Shown in pieces: positions 56,325 to 64,000 of a DNA stretch of 64,000 bases. Both the position numbers and the translations under genes were made by a program. Positions within the stretch are counted from its first letter, which is position 1. Every line of letters begins with the position of its first letter. This DNA comes from Bradyrhizobium sp. 170 (GTDB lineage: Bacteria > Pseudomonadota > Alphaproteobacteria > Rhizobiales > Xanthobacteraceae): NCBI RefSeq assembly GCF_023101085.1, contig NZ_CP064703.1, forward strand, positions 930,001 through 994,000. Direction: 5' to 3'. The notes beneath the pieces are model-generated. The model saw nothing but the letters and a program-made list of their open reading frames with translations. It searched no databases and was not told where the DNA came from.

Positions 56325-57194
56325 ATGGGTTCGACCGAAGACGCTGACATGCTGGCGCTCATCGCGGCGGCGCCGGAACTGGCGACGCCCGACGATACCG
56401 AAATTTTTCTCGACGCCATGTCGATCTCCGAGCTCGCCTCGATGTGGGGCACGCTGCAGCGCCTGAGCCGACGCGACAAGACTGGCGCCGCCTGGTCGGC
56501 GTTCCCCTATTTCGACCATCTGCCGCACAAGCGGCCGGATCGCGCGTTCGACCTCGCGCTGGAAGTGTTGCGCTCCGAACCCGACAAGCCGACGGTGATG
56601 CAGCTCAACGACAAGTTCATGCTGTCGCTGCTCTATGCGCATGGCGCTGCCGTGATCGGCCGGATCGAAGCCGAGGCGGAACATAATGCGCGGCTGCGCT
56701 GGTTGCTCGGCGGAATTCGCTTTGGACCCGACGAGCCGTTCAAGAGCCGCATCGAGGCAATCGCCAATACCAAGGCTTACCGTCGTGATGAACGCGCGCG
56801 CCGGACGCCAAAACATCCGCTGGATTGCGAAGCCATGTCGGTGCCGGAACTGGCGCGCGCCTGGGTCGAGCAATATTCGAAATCCGAGCGCGACCGCGAC
56901 GACAATTTCTTCGCCATGATGGACTACGAGCGCGATCTGCGGGAGGAGTACCCCGATAAGGCAATCGACCTCACCGTCGAAATCCTTAAGAATGAGACCA
57001 ACCCGGTGATGCTGTCGCTGCTCGCCGCCGGTCCGCTCGAGGACGTCATCAGCATGGAAACGATCGACCGGATCGAGCGCGAGGCTTCTGCGAACAAGCG
57101 CTTCCGTGATCTGCTCGGCGGCGTCTGGTATTACCGCGCGCCCGACGAGCTGAAGGCGTGTCTGGATGCGCTGGTGGGGCAGCACCGCTGGTGA
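56325..57194 (+). CDS. Hypothetical protein with two related domains, possible DUF6869
   Basis: 289 residues from the ATG at 56325 (TTG at 56304 also possible). Two halves look related: PDRAFDLALEVLRSE ... RLRWLLGGIRF in the first, PDKAIDLTVEILKNE ... RFRDLLGGVWY in the second. The second half fits my memory of DUF6869, a short helical domain of unknown function. Soluble and acidic. No partner evident. Confidence 0.65.
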   Translation: MGSTEDADMLALIAAAPELATPDDTEIFLDAMSISELASMWGTLQRLSRRDKTGAAWSAFPYFDHLPHKRPDRAFDLALEVLRSEPDKPTVMQLNDKFMLSLLYAHGAAVIGRIEAEAEHNARLRWLLGGIRFGPDEPFKSRIEAIANTKAYRRDERARRTPKHPLDCEAMSVPELARAWVEQYSKSERDRDDNFFAMMDYERDLREEYPDKAIDLTVEILKNETNPVMLSLLAAGPLEDVISMETIDRIEREASANKRFRDLLGGVWYYRAPDELKACLDALVGQHRW

Positions 57195-57288
57195 GAAGCT
57201 GCCGGAGCTCTGCTGACGTTCTGCACAAACGCACCGCAATTCAGGCTCAATCCGCCACCATGTTTGCGCTGCATCACGATTGGATCAC

Positions 57289-58200
57289 ATGTTAACTCGC
57301 CGTCATTTTCTGAAAGCCATGGGTGGATTGGGCGCGCTCGGCGTCTCGACCACCGCCTACGGATTCAGCGCCCCGCTCCTGCGGCTTCGCGTCGTCCGGT
57401 ACGACCTTTCTCCGCCGCAATGGCCGGCAGGGTTGAAGCTCAGGATCGCAGCGATCGCCGACCTCCATGCCTGCGATCCCTGGATGTCGCTCGATCATGT
57501 CCAGGAGATCGTCGAACGCACCAATGCGCTCAAGCCTGACATCGTCGTCATGCTCGGCGACTATGTGGCCGGACACCGCAAGGTGACACGCTTCATTCCC
57601 GATGCCGAATGGGCGCGGGTACTCGCCGGCCTGAAGGCGCCGCTTGGAGTGCACGCCGTGCTCGGCAATCACGATTGGTGGGAAGACAAGGAAGTGCAGC
57701 GCCACGGGCAGGGATTGCCGTCCGCAGGCCGCGCGCTGGAGGCCGCCGGTATTCCGGTTTACGAAAACGACGCGAAGAAGCTCTCTAAGAACGGCCATTC
57801 GTTCTGGCTGGCCGGTCTCGGCGACCAGCTGGCGTATATACCGGCGCGCCGCTTCAGGCCGCTCAAGCGCATCGGCGTCGACGATCTCGGCGCGACGCTG
57901 GCGAAAATCACCGACGACGCGCCGGTGGTTTTGATGGCGCATGAGCCCGACATAGCGAGGCGCGTGCCCTCGCGCGTGGCGCTGCAGCTCTCCGGGCATA
58001 CCCATGGCGGCCAGGTGCGCATGCTGGGCTGGTCGCCGATCTCGCCGTCCGGGCAGCAGCTCGCCTATGGCCACATCCGCATGAACTGCGACGTCGTGGT
58101 CTCCGGCGGCCTCGGCTGCAGCATCATGCCGTTCCGTCTCGGGGTACCACCGGAAATCGTGCTGGTGACGCTGGGCGCGGCGAGGCCGGCGGTGGCGTAG
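57289..58200 (+). CDS. Tat-exported metallophosphoesterase
   Basis: 303 residues from the ATG at 57289. The N-terminus TRRHFLKAMGGLGALGVS carries a twin-arginine signal, so the protein is exported folded. Metal motifs: ADLHACDPW, GDYVAGH, GNHDWWED, MAHEPD, LSGHTHGGQVR. This is the YkuE/YaeI-like group, which includes UDP-2,3-diacylglucosamine and phospholipid-related phosphohydrolases. The substrate is not certain. It is transcribed toward ybgC, 76 bases downstream. Confidence 0.85.
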   Translation: MLTRRHFLKAMGGLGALGVSTTAYGFSAPLLRLRVVRYDLSPPQWPAGLKLRIAAIADLHACDPWMSLDHVQEIVERTNALKPDIVVMLGDYVAGHRKVTRFIPDAEWARVLAGLKAPLGVHAVLGNHDWWEDKEVQRHGQGLPSAGRALEAAGIPVYENDAKKLSKNGHSFWLAGLGDQLAYIPARRFRPLKRIGVDDLGATLAKITDDAPVVLMAHEPDIARRVPSRVALQLSGHTHGGQVRMLGWSPISPSGQQLAYGHIRMNCDVVVSGGLGCSIMPFRLGVPPEIVLVTLGAARPAVA

Positions 58201-58276
58201 CGGAACCTCGCTGCGCTTGCGTGCCGGGCTGATTTTGCGCAAAACCACTACTTTCCAGCGCGATCAGGGACCGCAA

Positions 58277-58732
58277 GTGACATCACCCATTCTCGACGGC
58301 GAGATCCGTGACGGCCGCCATCACATGCAGGTCCGCGTCTATTACGAGGACACCGATTTTTCCGGCATCGTCTATCACGCCAATTACCTGCGCTTCATGG
58401 AGCGCGGGCGCACCAATCATCTCCGTCTGATGGGCGCGTCGCAGCATGCGCTGTTCGAACAGGCGCAGGAGGAGACGCCGGGCTTTGCCTTCGTGGTGCG
58501 CTCGATGCAGCTCGATTTCCTGCGGCCGGCGCGGATGGACGACGTGCTCGACGTGGTGACATGGCCGGTCGCGGTGAAGGGCGCTTCGATCACGCTGGCG
58601 CAGGAGGTGCGGCGCGGCGACGAGGTGCTGGTCAAGGCCGCGGTGCGCGTCGCCTTCATCAGCGAGGGCCGGGCGCAGCCGATCCCGAAATCGCTGCGGC
58701 AGTTGATGAAGGCCGATCTGGCGTCGGATTGA
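58277..58732 (+). CDS. ybgC: Tol-Pal-associated acyl-CoA thioesterase
   Basis: 151 residues from a GTG start. Hotdog fold with the catalytic loop VYYEDTDFSGIVYHANYLRF and ERGRTNHLRLMG. YbgC hydrolyses acyl-CoA or acyl-ACP thioesters at the membrane and usually heads the tol-pal operon after ruvB. Here no tolQ follows; the next genes are a TetR/DUF1348 unit, so that link is broken or moved. Confidence 0.9.
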   Translation: MTSPILDGEIRDGRHHMQVRVYYEDTDFSGIVYHANYLRFMERGRTNHLRLMGASQHALFEQAQEETPGFAFVVRSMQLDFLRPARMDDVLDVVTWPVAVKGASITLAQEVRRGDEVLVKAAVRVAFISEGRAQPIPKSLRQLMKADLASD

Positions 58733-58750
58733 TTGTTGCCGATTGACTCT

Positions 58751-58768
58751 TTGTACCGATCGGTACAA
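58751..58768. promoter_or_regulatory. Perfect palindromic operator, probably for the TetR at 59273
   Basis: TTGTACCGATCGGTACAA is an exact 18-base inverted repeat, 32 bases before the DUF1348 gene, which is followed after four bases by a TetR gene. The TACCGNNCGGTA core is typical for TetR/AcrR operators, so autoregulation of the two-gene unit is the simplest reading. Confidence 0.75.
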
Positions 58769-58800
58769 TGATCCCGGGATCGCAAATCCGGAGATATCTC

Positions 58801-59268
58801 ATGTCGCGTCCGCCGCTGCCGCCCTTTACCCGCGAAACCGCCGCCCAGAAGGCGCGCATGGCGGAAGACGCCTGGAATTCGCGCGATCCGGTGCGGGTGT
58901 CGCTGGCCTATACCGAGGACAGCCGCTGGCGTAACCGCGCCGAATTCTTCCAGGGGCGCGATGCGATCGTCGAATTCCTCACCCGCAAATGGGCTAGGGA
59001 GTACGACTATCGCCTGATCAAGGATCTCTGGGCGTTCGACCAGAACCGCATCGCGGTGCGCTTCCAGTATGAATGGCACGACGATGCCGGGCAGTGGCAT
59101 CGCTCCTATGGCAACGAGCAATGGGAGTTCGACGAACACGGCCTGATGCGGCGGCGCGAGGCCAGCATCAACGATATCGCCATCAAGGAGAGCGAGCGAC
59201 GCTTCCACTGGCCGGCGCCGGGGCCGCGCCCGGCCGATGTCGCGGGCTTAAGCGGGAACCCGCTGTGA
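58801..59268 (+). CDS. DUF1348 / nuclear-transport-factor-2-like protein
   Basis: 155 residues from the ATG at 58801. Conserved phrases [31 protein letters not shown] and [19 protein letters not shown] match DUF1348, a SnoaL-like cone fold binding small hydrophobic ligands. Enzymatic role unknown; the family is often beside TetR regulators or stress genes. It follows the operator palindrome and is coupled to the TetR gene. Confidence 0.88.
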   Translation: MSRPPLPPFTRETAAQKARMAEDAWNSRDPVRVSLAYTEDSRWRNRAEFFQGRDAIVEFLTRKWAREYDYRLIKDLWAFDQNRIAVRFQYEWHDDAGQWHRSYGNEQWEFDEHGLMRRREASINDIAIKESERRFHWPAPGPRPADVAGLSGNPL

Positions 59269-59272
59269 CGCG

Positions 59273-59839
59273 ATGCTGAAGAAGGGCGTCGAGCGCAGCC
59301 AAGTGTTGCGCGCGCTCGGCGAGGTGTTTCGCGCGCATGGCTATGAGGGGGCCTCGCTGACGCTGATCACCGAGGCCACCGGGCTCGGCAAGGGCAGCCT
59401 CTATCACCTCTTCCCCGGCGGCAAGGAGCAGATGGCCACCGAGGTGCTGGCCGACATCGACGGCTGGTTCGAACTCAATATCTATGCGCCGTTGCGCGAG
59501 GCCTCCGACCCTGCGCGCGCCGTCGCTGCGATGATCGCAGGCGTCGACCAGTATTTTCATTCCGGCGATCGTGTCTGTCTGGTCGGGCTGGTGGCGCTCG
59601 GGGCGGCGCGCGATACGTTTGCTACAAGCGTCGATGATTATTTTGCGCGCTGGCAGGTTGCGCTGGCGTCACTGCTGCGGCGGTCCGGATTGAGCAGGAG
59701 CCAGGCGCAGCGCCGCGCGGAGGATGCGCTGTTGACCATCCAGGGCGCGCTGGTGCTGGCACGGGCGCGCAACGACGCCGGAATCTTTCGCCGGGCGTTG
59801 AGCGATCTGACGGCGCGGTTGCTGGCGCCGCCAGTCTGA
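59273..59839 (+). CDS. TetR/AcrR-family repressor
   Basis: 188 residues. The DNA-binding helix-turn-helix is GYEGASLTLITEATGLGKGS then LYHLF at about residues 23-48. The ligand-binding C-terminal domain is helical (LVGLVALGAARDTFATSVDD). It follows the DUF1348 gene by four bases and probably binds the palindrome at 58751. The inducer is unknown. Confidence 0.88.
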   Translation: MLKKGVERSQVLRALGEVFRAHGYEGASLTLITEATGLGKGSLYHLFPGGKEQMATEVLADIDGWFELNIYAPLREASDPARAVAAMIAGVDQYFHSGDRVCLVGLVALGAARDTFATSVDDYFARWQVALASLLRRSGLSRSQAQRRAEDALLTIQGALVLARARNDAGIFRRALSDLTARLLAPPV

Positions 59840-59847
59840 CGTTTCGT

Positions 59848-59934
59848 AGCCCGGATGGAGCGCAGCGCAATCCGGGACGGCTCGGCACGTCGCGCGAGTT
59901 TACCCCGGATTTCGCTTCGCCACATCCGGGCTAC
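59848..59934. repeat. Palindromic repeat family R3, copy 2
   Basis: GTAGCCCGGATGGAGCGCAG and GCCACATCCGGGCTAC are inverted arms matching the element at 45034; AATCCGGGACGG and CCCCGGATTTCG lie inside. It sits between the convergent TetR and glutathione-transferase genes. Confidence 0.8.
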
Positions 59935-59941
59935 GCTTAAC

Positions 59942-60586
59942 TTACGCCGCCGCCTTGTGCCGCGCGAGTTCGGCCTTGTACATCTCGAACTCCTCGGCGA
60001 CCGCCTTCGCGATGCTCGGCCGCGCGCGCAGCCGCTCGTAATAGGCCTTCACGACAGGCCATTTCGCCAGTTCGACCGGCGGCGTCGCCATCGTCCAGTT
60101 GATGATGGTGACGAGATAGGCATCGGCGACGCTGAAGTGATCGAGCAGGAATTCACGGCCCTTCAGGTAGTTCTCGAGATAGTCGAGCCGCGACAGGTTC
60201 TTGGTCAGCGCGTATGTCTTCGCCTCCTGCGGCGCCGTCTTGTCGAGCAGCGGCACGAACAGCGCCTTGTGCAGTTCGGTGCCGATGAAGCAGAGCCATT
60301 GATGCAGGCGGCTGCGCTCCTCAGCCGAGGCGGCCGAGATGCCGGCGTTTGGAAAACGGTCGGCGACATATTGCAGGATCGCGGCATTCTCGGTCAGCAC
60401 CGTTCCGTCGTCGGTGCGCAGCGTCGGCACCAGTCCGAGCGGGTTGACGGCGCGGAAGTCCGAGCCGTCCTTCTGCACCACCTTGGTCTTGGGATCGACT
60501 TCGAGATAGTTGGCCTCAGCGCCGGCTTCATACAGCGCAATCCGGGTCGCCAGCGAGCAGGCGAGCGGCGAGAAATAGAGATCCAT
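59942..60586 (-). CDS. Glutathione S-transferase family protein
   Basis: 214 residues. The thioredoxin-like N-terminus is MDLYFSPLACSLATRIALYE, with SACSLA-type active-site region, PTLRTDDGTVLTENAAILQY (glutathione-binding loop), then the helical C-terminal domain (FLLDHFSVADAYLVTIINW). It conjugates or reduces electrophiles with glutathione. Divergent from a TetR gene, which probably regulates it. Confidence 0.9.
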   Translation of the reverse strand: MDLYFSPLACSLATRIALYEAGAEANYLEVDPKTKVVQKDGSDFRAVNPLGLVPTLRTDDGTVLTENAAILQYVADRFPNAGISAASAEERSRLHQWLCFIGTELHKALFVPLLDKTAPQEAKTYALTKNLSRLDYLENYLKGREFLLDHFSVADAYLVTIINWTMATPPVELAKWPVVKAYYERLRARPSIAKAVAEEFEMYKAELARHKAAA

Positions 60587-60649
60587 GGTTTGCCTCCTTG
60601 GCGGTTGATCAATCGGGCCGGCGCTCAGGGCGGGCGGGATTGATTTTTA

Positions 60650-60700
60650 TACTGTTCCGCATAATATAAGCTCGGTCAAGGAATTTATTGCGAAATGGTA
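60650..60700. promoter_or_regulatory. Candidate operator half-sites between GST and TetR genes
   Basis: TACTGTTCCGCATAAT (60650-60665) and TTATTGCGAAATGGTA (60685-60700) are imperfect inverted copies, 19 bases apart, in an AT-rich divergent promoter region and overlapping the TetR start. This would suit a TetR dimer controlling both genes. Confidence 0.4.
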
Positions 60701-61354
60701 CAAAAAAGTAAAAAGCCGCGTGTGACGAAGATCGACGACCCCGTGGCGCCCAAGCGCAGGGGCCGCCCGCGCGCCTATGAGCCGGACGTGGCGCTCGGCA
60801 AGGCGCTCGATCTGTTTCGCAAGGATGGATTCGCAGCGACGTCGCTCGACGATCTCTCCGCCGCCACCGGCATGAACCGGCCGAGCCTCTACGGGGCGTT
60901 CGGCGACAAGCGCGAGCTGTTCATCAAGAGTTACCGGCGCTACCGCGAGGACGCTCGGGTGGCGATGGGCGACGTCTTCCGTGACGAGCTGCCGATCCGC
61001 CGGCGGCTCGAGCGGATCTATGCGGTGGCGCTCGACATCTATTTGTCCGGCGAATCCGGTCCGCGCGGCTGCTTTACGGTCATGACCGCGGCCTCCGAGG
61101 CGGTGCACGATCCCGATATCCGCGCCATGGTGCTGGAAGGCTTCACCCAACTCGACAAGGCTTTTGCTGCCTGTTTCCGGATCGCCAAGGAGAAGGGCGA
61201 GCTGCCGGCGAGCGCCGACGCGGTCGTGCTGGCGCAACTTGCCTCCGCCACCATTCACACCATCGCGATCCGCGCCCGCGCCCGGACGCCGCGCAAGGAG
61301 CTGGAGGCGATTGTGAACGGAGCGCTCGATGTGATGCTCGGGACGGCGAAATAA
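60695..61354 (+). CDS. TetR/AcrR-family repressor, divergent from GST
   Basis: 219 residues. A basic N-terminal tail (KSKKPRVTKIDD, then KRRGRPRAY) precedes the helix-turn-helix FAATSLDDLSAATGMNRPSL then YGAFGDKRELF. The C-terminal domain (GCFTVMTAASEAVHDPDIRA) fits the TetR_C group found with reductases and transferases. Likely represses the divergent glutathione transferase gene and itself. Confidence 0.9.
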   Translation: MVQKSKKPRVTKIDDPVAPKRRGRPRAYEPDVALGKALDLFRKDGFAATSLDDLSAATGMNRPSLYGAFGDKRELFIKSYRRYREDARVAMGDVFRDELPIRRRLERIYAVALDIYLSGESGPRGCFTVMTAASEAVHDPDIRAMVLEGFTQLDKAFAACFRIAKEKGELPASADAVVLAQLASATIHTIAIRARARTPRKELEAIVNGALDVMLGTAK

Positions 61355-61370
61355 GCGCCGCGTCGTCCCT

Positions 61371-61549
61371 GCGAAAGCAGGGACCCATACGCCGCGGCCG
61401 TTGAGAAGGGCACGCGGCACGACGGCTTCGCTTCAGTAGCCCACAGTCCTAGTTGACTTGCGGAGAGCGTCAGCCACCACGCTTCATCGAGAGATCACGC
61501 GGTATGGGTCCCTGCGCCCGTGCGCAATTGCGCACTAGGCAGGGACGAC
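61371..61549. repeat. Palindromic repeat family R1, copy 3
   Basis: Left arm CGTCGTCCCTGCGAAAGCAG; right arm GGTCCCTGCGCCCGTGCGCA then ATTGCGCACTAGGCAGGGAC. Compared with the copy at 51424 both arms are in reverse orientation, and about 50 bases of the long arm are identical. The central 90 bases differ. Confidence 0.8.
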
Positions 61550-61629
61550 AACCTTTCTTTCTGATCGCTGTCGGCTTCGGGGGCCCTCGCTCGTCTTCAT
61601 GACGTTGTCCAAAACTCAGGAGTGCAGCC

Positions 61630-62055
61630 ATGACTACCGTCCAGATCGTCACCCCCCATCTCGTCGTCCGCGACGCCAATGCCGCGCTCGAATTCTACAA
61701 GAAGGCGCTTGGTGCCATCGAAACCGTCCGGATGCCGGCCGAGGACGGCAAGCGGCTGATGCATTCGGAAATTCAGGTCAATGGTGCGCGAATATTCGTC
61801 ATGGACGACTTTCCCGAGCATCGCGGCTCCCATGGCGTCGATGCGGTGTTTCCGCCGGACCAGATCAAGGGCACGTCGGTGACCATGCATCTCGAAGTCG
61901 AGAACTGCGACGCCGCGGTGAAACGCGCCAAGGAGGCCGGCGCCACCGTCACGCTCGAGCCGTGGGACTCGTTCTGGGGCGCGCGCTACGCCCGCATCAT
62001 GGACCCGTTCGGCCATTCCTGGAGTTTTGCGCACGCGCTACCGGCGAAGGGGTGA
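61630..62055 (+). CDS. VOC-superfamily (glyoxalase/PhnB-like) protein
   Basis: 141 residues, two beta-alpha-beta-beta-beta modules: VTPHLVVRDANAALEFYKKA and MHLEVENCDAAVKRAKEAGA. The ending FWGARYARIMDPFGHSWSFA is typical of the PhnB-like group, many of which lack known activity while others isomerise or confer resistance. Between two R1 repeats; no partner gene. Confidence 0.85.
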   Translation: MTTVQIVTPHLVVRDANAALEFYKKALGAIETVRMPAEDGKRLMHSEIQVNGARIFVMDDFPEHRGSHGVDAVFPPDQIKGTSVTMHLEVENCDAAVKRAKEAGATVTLEPWDSFWGARYARIMDPFGHSWSFAHALPAKG

Positions 62056-62074
62056 GGGCGGGGCGATCTCTCAA

Positions 62075-62192
62075 CGTCGTCCCTGCGAAAGCAGGGACCC
62101 ATACCGCGTGATCCATCGATGGGATGCGGTGGCCGAGACTCCGCACACGACAAGGCCGCGGCGTATGGGTCCCCGCGTTCGCGGGGACGACG
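62075..62192. repeat. Palindromic repeat family R1, copy 4
   Basis: Left arm CGTCGTCCCTGCGAAAGCAG and right arm GGTCCCCGCGTTCGCGGGGA followed by CGACG. It sits between the convergent VOC and hydroxyacid dehydrogenase genes. The right arm has several C-for-T type changes relative to other copies. Confidence 0.8.
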
Positions 62193-62200
62193 TTAGAGTC

Positions 62201-63166
62201 TTAATACCCCCGCCCACGGTCCACCACATTCTCCAGCGCGCCGCCGGCCTCGAAGCGCGCGATCTGCTGCGCGACATATTTCGATATTTCGTCGGGATCG
62301 GTGTCGGCGGCGTTGTGCGGGGTCAGCACCACCTTCGGATGGGTCCAGAACCGGCTGTCCACGGGGAGCGGCTCGGTGGCGTAAACGTCGAGCGAGGCGC
62401 CACTGAGCGTGCCGTCGTCGAGGCATTGCAGGATGTCGGCTTCGTTCTGCAAGGCCCCGCGGCCGGCATTGATCAGCACCGGCGCGCCGAGCGGACTTTT
62501 GCGATTCAGTTTCTCAAACAGTGCCCGGTTGAGAATGTGCCGTGTCTCCGGCGTCAGCGGCAAAAGGCAGACCAGGATGTCGGTCCGCTGCAGGAACGCG
62601 TCGAACTGCTGCTCGCCATGAAAGCAATCGATGCCGTCGATCGTCTTCGGGCTCCGGCTCCAGCCCGCGACGCGAAAGCCCAGGCGCTTGAGCACATCGG
62701 CCGCGTCAGCCCCGAGCGTGCCCAGCCCCATGATGCCGACCGTAACAGCGCCCGCCGCCCATTGCGATTTCGGCGCCCAGCGCTTTTCGCGCTGCGACTC
62801 CCGCAAGTAGGGCTCCTGCCGGTGGTGCATCAGCACATGCAGCACGACATATTCGGTCATTCGTGCGGTGAGGTCGGTGACGGCCACGCGCACCAGCGGT
62901 ACGTCGGGCAATGAACGATCGGCCATCAGTGCATCGACGCCGGCGCCGAGATTGAAGATGACGCGCAGATTGGGGAAGGCAGCAAGTTCGCCCGGATGCG
63001 GCTTCCACACCGCAGCGTAATGCACCTCCGCGGGATCGAACGAGGCATCCGGCAGCAACAGCACGCGGCGCCCCTCGCAGACGTCGTCGAACCGGCTCTT
63101 CCAGCGCTGCGGCGACCAGTTTTCCGTTCCGCCATGCACCAGCAGCGCGAGCGCCCCCTTGTTCAT
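62201..63166 (-). CDS. D-2-hydroxyacid dehydrogenase (glyoxylate/hydroxypyruvate reductase A type)
   Basis: 321 residues from the ATG at 63166, six bases after AAGGA; an ATG two codons earlier is in frame. NAD-binding GxGxxG in VTVGIMGLGTLGADAADVL. Active-site Arg in INAGRGALQNEADILQ and catalytic His in KVVLTPHNAADTD. The order matches GhrA-like enzymes that reduce glyoxylate and hydroxypyruvate. Cytosolic. No operon partner. Confidence 0.9.
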   Translation of the reverse strand: MNKGALALLVHGGTENWSPQRWKSRFDDVCEGRRVLLLPDASFDPAEVHYAAVWKPHPGELAAFPNLRVIFNLGAGVDALMADRSLPDVPLVRVAVTDLTARMTEYVVLHVLMHHRQEPYLRESQREKRWAPKSQWAAGAVTVGIMGLGTLGADAADVLKRLGFRVAGWSRSPKTIDGIDCFHGEQQFDAFLQRTDILVCLLPLTPETRHILNRALFEKLNRKSPLGAPVLINAGRGALQNEADILQCLDDGTLSGASLDVYATEPLPVDSRFWTHPKVVLTPHNAADTDPDEISKYVAQQIARFEAGGALENVVDRGRGY

Positions 63167-63334
63167 TGCCATTCCTTTCGCAGGCTGTTTCGCGTGACCC
63201 GCCTCACATAACGGATCGACCCGCTTCTCTAGCCTCCTTTCATCCAACAAGGGAGGCCCTTCACGTGCGCAAATTGATCGAGCCGACGAGCAGAAGGCGC
63301 TCCGGATCGCCGCCAAGTATGGCGTCTATTGGTA

Positions 63335-63436
63335 ATGCGTAAAATCGTCATCGTAGCGGTGATGTCCTGGGCGGCGCTCGCCTCCCAGGACAGTTACGGC
63401 GACTTTGGCTGGACGAAAGTTGAGGCCGTCAGGTGA
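63335..63436 (+). CDS. Very short hydrophobic-start peptide 1
   Basis: 33 codons, MRKIVIVAVMSWAALASQDS onward: a signal-peptide-like start and a short polar end. Its stop overlaps the GTG of a second such frame (GTGA). A remnant reading DEQKALRIAAKYGVYW ends just before it. Small exported peptides of this kind are seen in rhizobia, but this one is too short to be sure. Confidence 0.3.
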   Translation: MRKIVIVAVMSWAALASQDSYGDFGWTKVEAVR

Positions 63437-63549
63437 AAACGGTCAGGTGTATCATTCTCATTCTCTGTGTGTGCCTTCTTTGTTCCAAGGCGGTCGTCCA
63501 TACCTACCGGCACTTCAATCCGCCACCGCCTCCGATCGTCGGTCCCTGA
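63433..63549 (+). CDS. Very short hydrophobic-start peptide 2
   Basis: 38 codons, VKTVRCIILILCVCLLCSKA onward, ending in a proline run (HFNPPPPPIVGP). Signal-peptide-like start, four-base overlap with the preceding short frame. Possibly a small secreted or membrane peptide. No family recognised. Confidence 0.3.
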   Translation: MKTVRCIILILCVCLLCSKAVVHTYRHFNPPPPPIVGP

Positions 63550-63641
63550 CCGGCGACGGAACAATCCAAAATTTCTTCGACGCACCTGTCGGCTAAGGGC
63601 ATAATCGTTCGTCATCAAGACAACGGAGATGCTTAGCCCCC

Positions 63642-64000
63642 ATGCTTTACGCCATCCTTTGCTATCACGACGAAGACACCGTCGGTTCCTGGACCAAGGA
63701 ACAGGACGCCGCGGTCATGAACAAGCTTGCCGTCGTGCAGGACAAACTCGCCAAGCAGGGCCGGCTCGGTCCGGTCGCGCGGCTGTTGCCGACCACGGCT
63801 GCGACCACGCTGCGCAAGGACGATCCGCCGCTGGTGCTCGACGGCCCCTATGCCGAAACCAAGGAACAGTTGCTTGGCTTCTATCTCGTCGACTGCAAGG
63901 ACCTCGACGCAGCGCTCGACGTCGCCCGCGATCTCGGCGCGGCCAATCCCGGCGGTGCCTACGAGATCCGTCCCGTCGGCCAGTTTGTGCCGGGGAGTGT
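63642..64000 (+). CDS. YciI-family (DGPF) protein, cut by window edge
   Basis: About 119 residues visible before the right edge. MLYAILCYHDEDTVGSWTKE at the start, the signature VLDGPYAETKEQLLGFYLVD, and GGAYEIRPVGQF near the end. YciI-like DGPF proteins have a ferredoxin-like fold and are often followed by an ECF sigma factor gene, which would lie beyond this window. GGAG is found about twelve bases before the ATG. Confidence 0.88.
   Translation, partial: MLYAILCYHDEDTVGSWTKEQDAAVMNKLAVVQDKLAKQGRLGPVARLLPTTAATTLRKDDPPLVLDGPYAETKEQLLGFYLVDCKDLDAALDVARDLGAANPGGAYEIRPVGQFVPGS

Overview
The window is high-GC alphaproteobacterial DNA, most likely Bradyrhizobium or a close relative in the Nitrobacteraceae. 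The evidence is indirect but consistent: a zapA / 6S RNA / 5-formyltetrahydrofolate cyclo-ligase neighbourhood, a tkt-gap-pgk-fba carbon cluster, ruvC-ruvA-ruvB-ybgC synteny, DUF1192 and DUF1465 small proteins, and several families of dispersed palindromic repeats between convergent genes. No tRNA, rRNA, CRISPR array or prophage was seen.

Layout. 1-23.9 kb is ordinary chromosome: a lytic transglycosylase (cut by the left edge), galU, two cyclic-di-GMP proteins, an L,D-transpeptidase, a quinone oxidoreductase, an sRNA candidate, the RcdA-like DUF1465 protein, rpmE with its terminator, an ABC exporter, an ExbB/MotA-like and OmpA/MotB-like pair, a CFA-synthase-like methyltransferase, and an RND efflux adaptor/pump operon. 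23.9-34.3 kb is an accessory, lower-GC and decayed stretch. It holds two near-identical IS1182-type elements in direct orientation, small orphan genes (one histone-H1-like), gene fragments (CorC/HlyC C-terminus, possible pyrophosphatase tail, IS5 transposase head), a two-gene overlapping nucleotidyltransferase + metallophosphoesterase module, and a ~105-bp direct repeat near each end.

34.3-43.8 kb is one minus-strand run for central carbon metabolism: transketolase, GAPDH, phosphoglycerate kinase, class II and class I fructose-bisphosphate aldolases, then thiamine-phosphate synthase, a Sel1-repeat protein and an inositol monophosphatase. 44-51.4 kb carries zapA and its DUF4164 partner, 6S RNA, folate cyclo-ligase, a YmdB-type phosphoesterase, two soluble chemoreceptors sharing an unusual C-terminal sensor, and a YebC regulator.

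51.4-61.5 kb is bounded by inverted copies of one palindromic element and contains the most unusual structure. ruvA and ruvB are separated by three cargo genes (membrane protein, cytidine deaminase, membrane protein). Between successive cargo genes lie in-frame micro-ORFs that join a ruvB 5' head to a ruvA 3' tail. A fourth cargo gene after ruvB is followed by an exact 48-bp copy of the ruvB 3' end. This looks like repeated cargo loading by recombination at a housekeeping operon. Downstream lie a Tat-exported phosphoesterase, ybgC (without the tol genes that usually follow), a TetR/DUF1348 unit with a perfect operator palindrome, a GST/TetR divergent pair, a VOC protein, a hydroxyacid dehydrogenase, and a YciI-type protein cut by the right edge.
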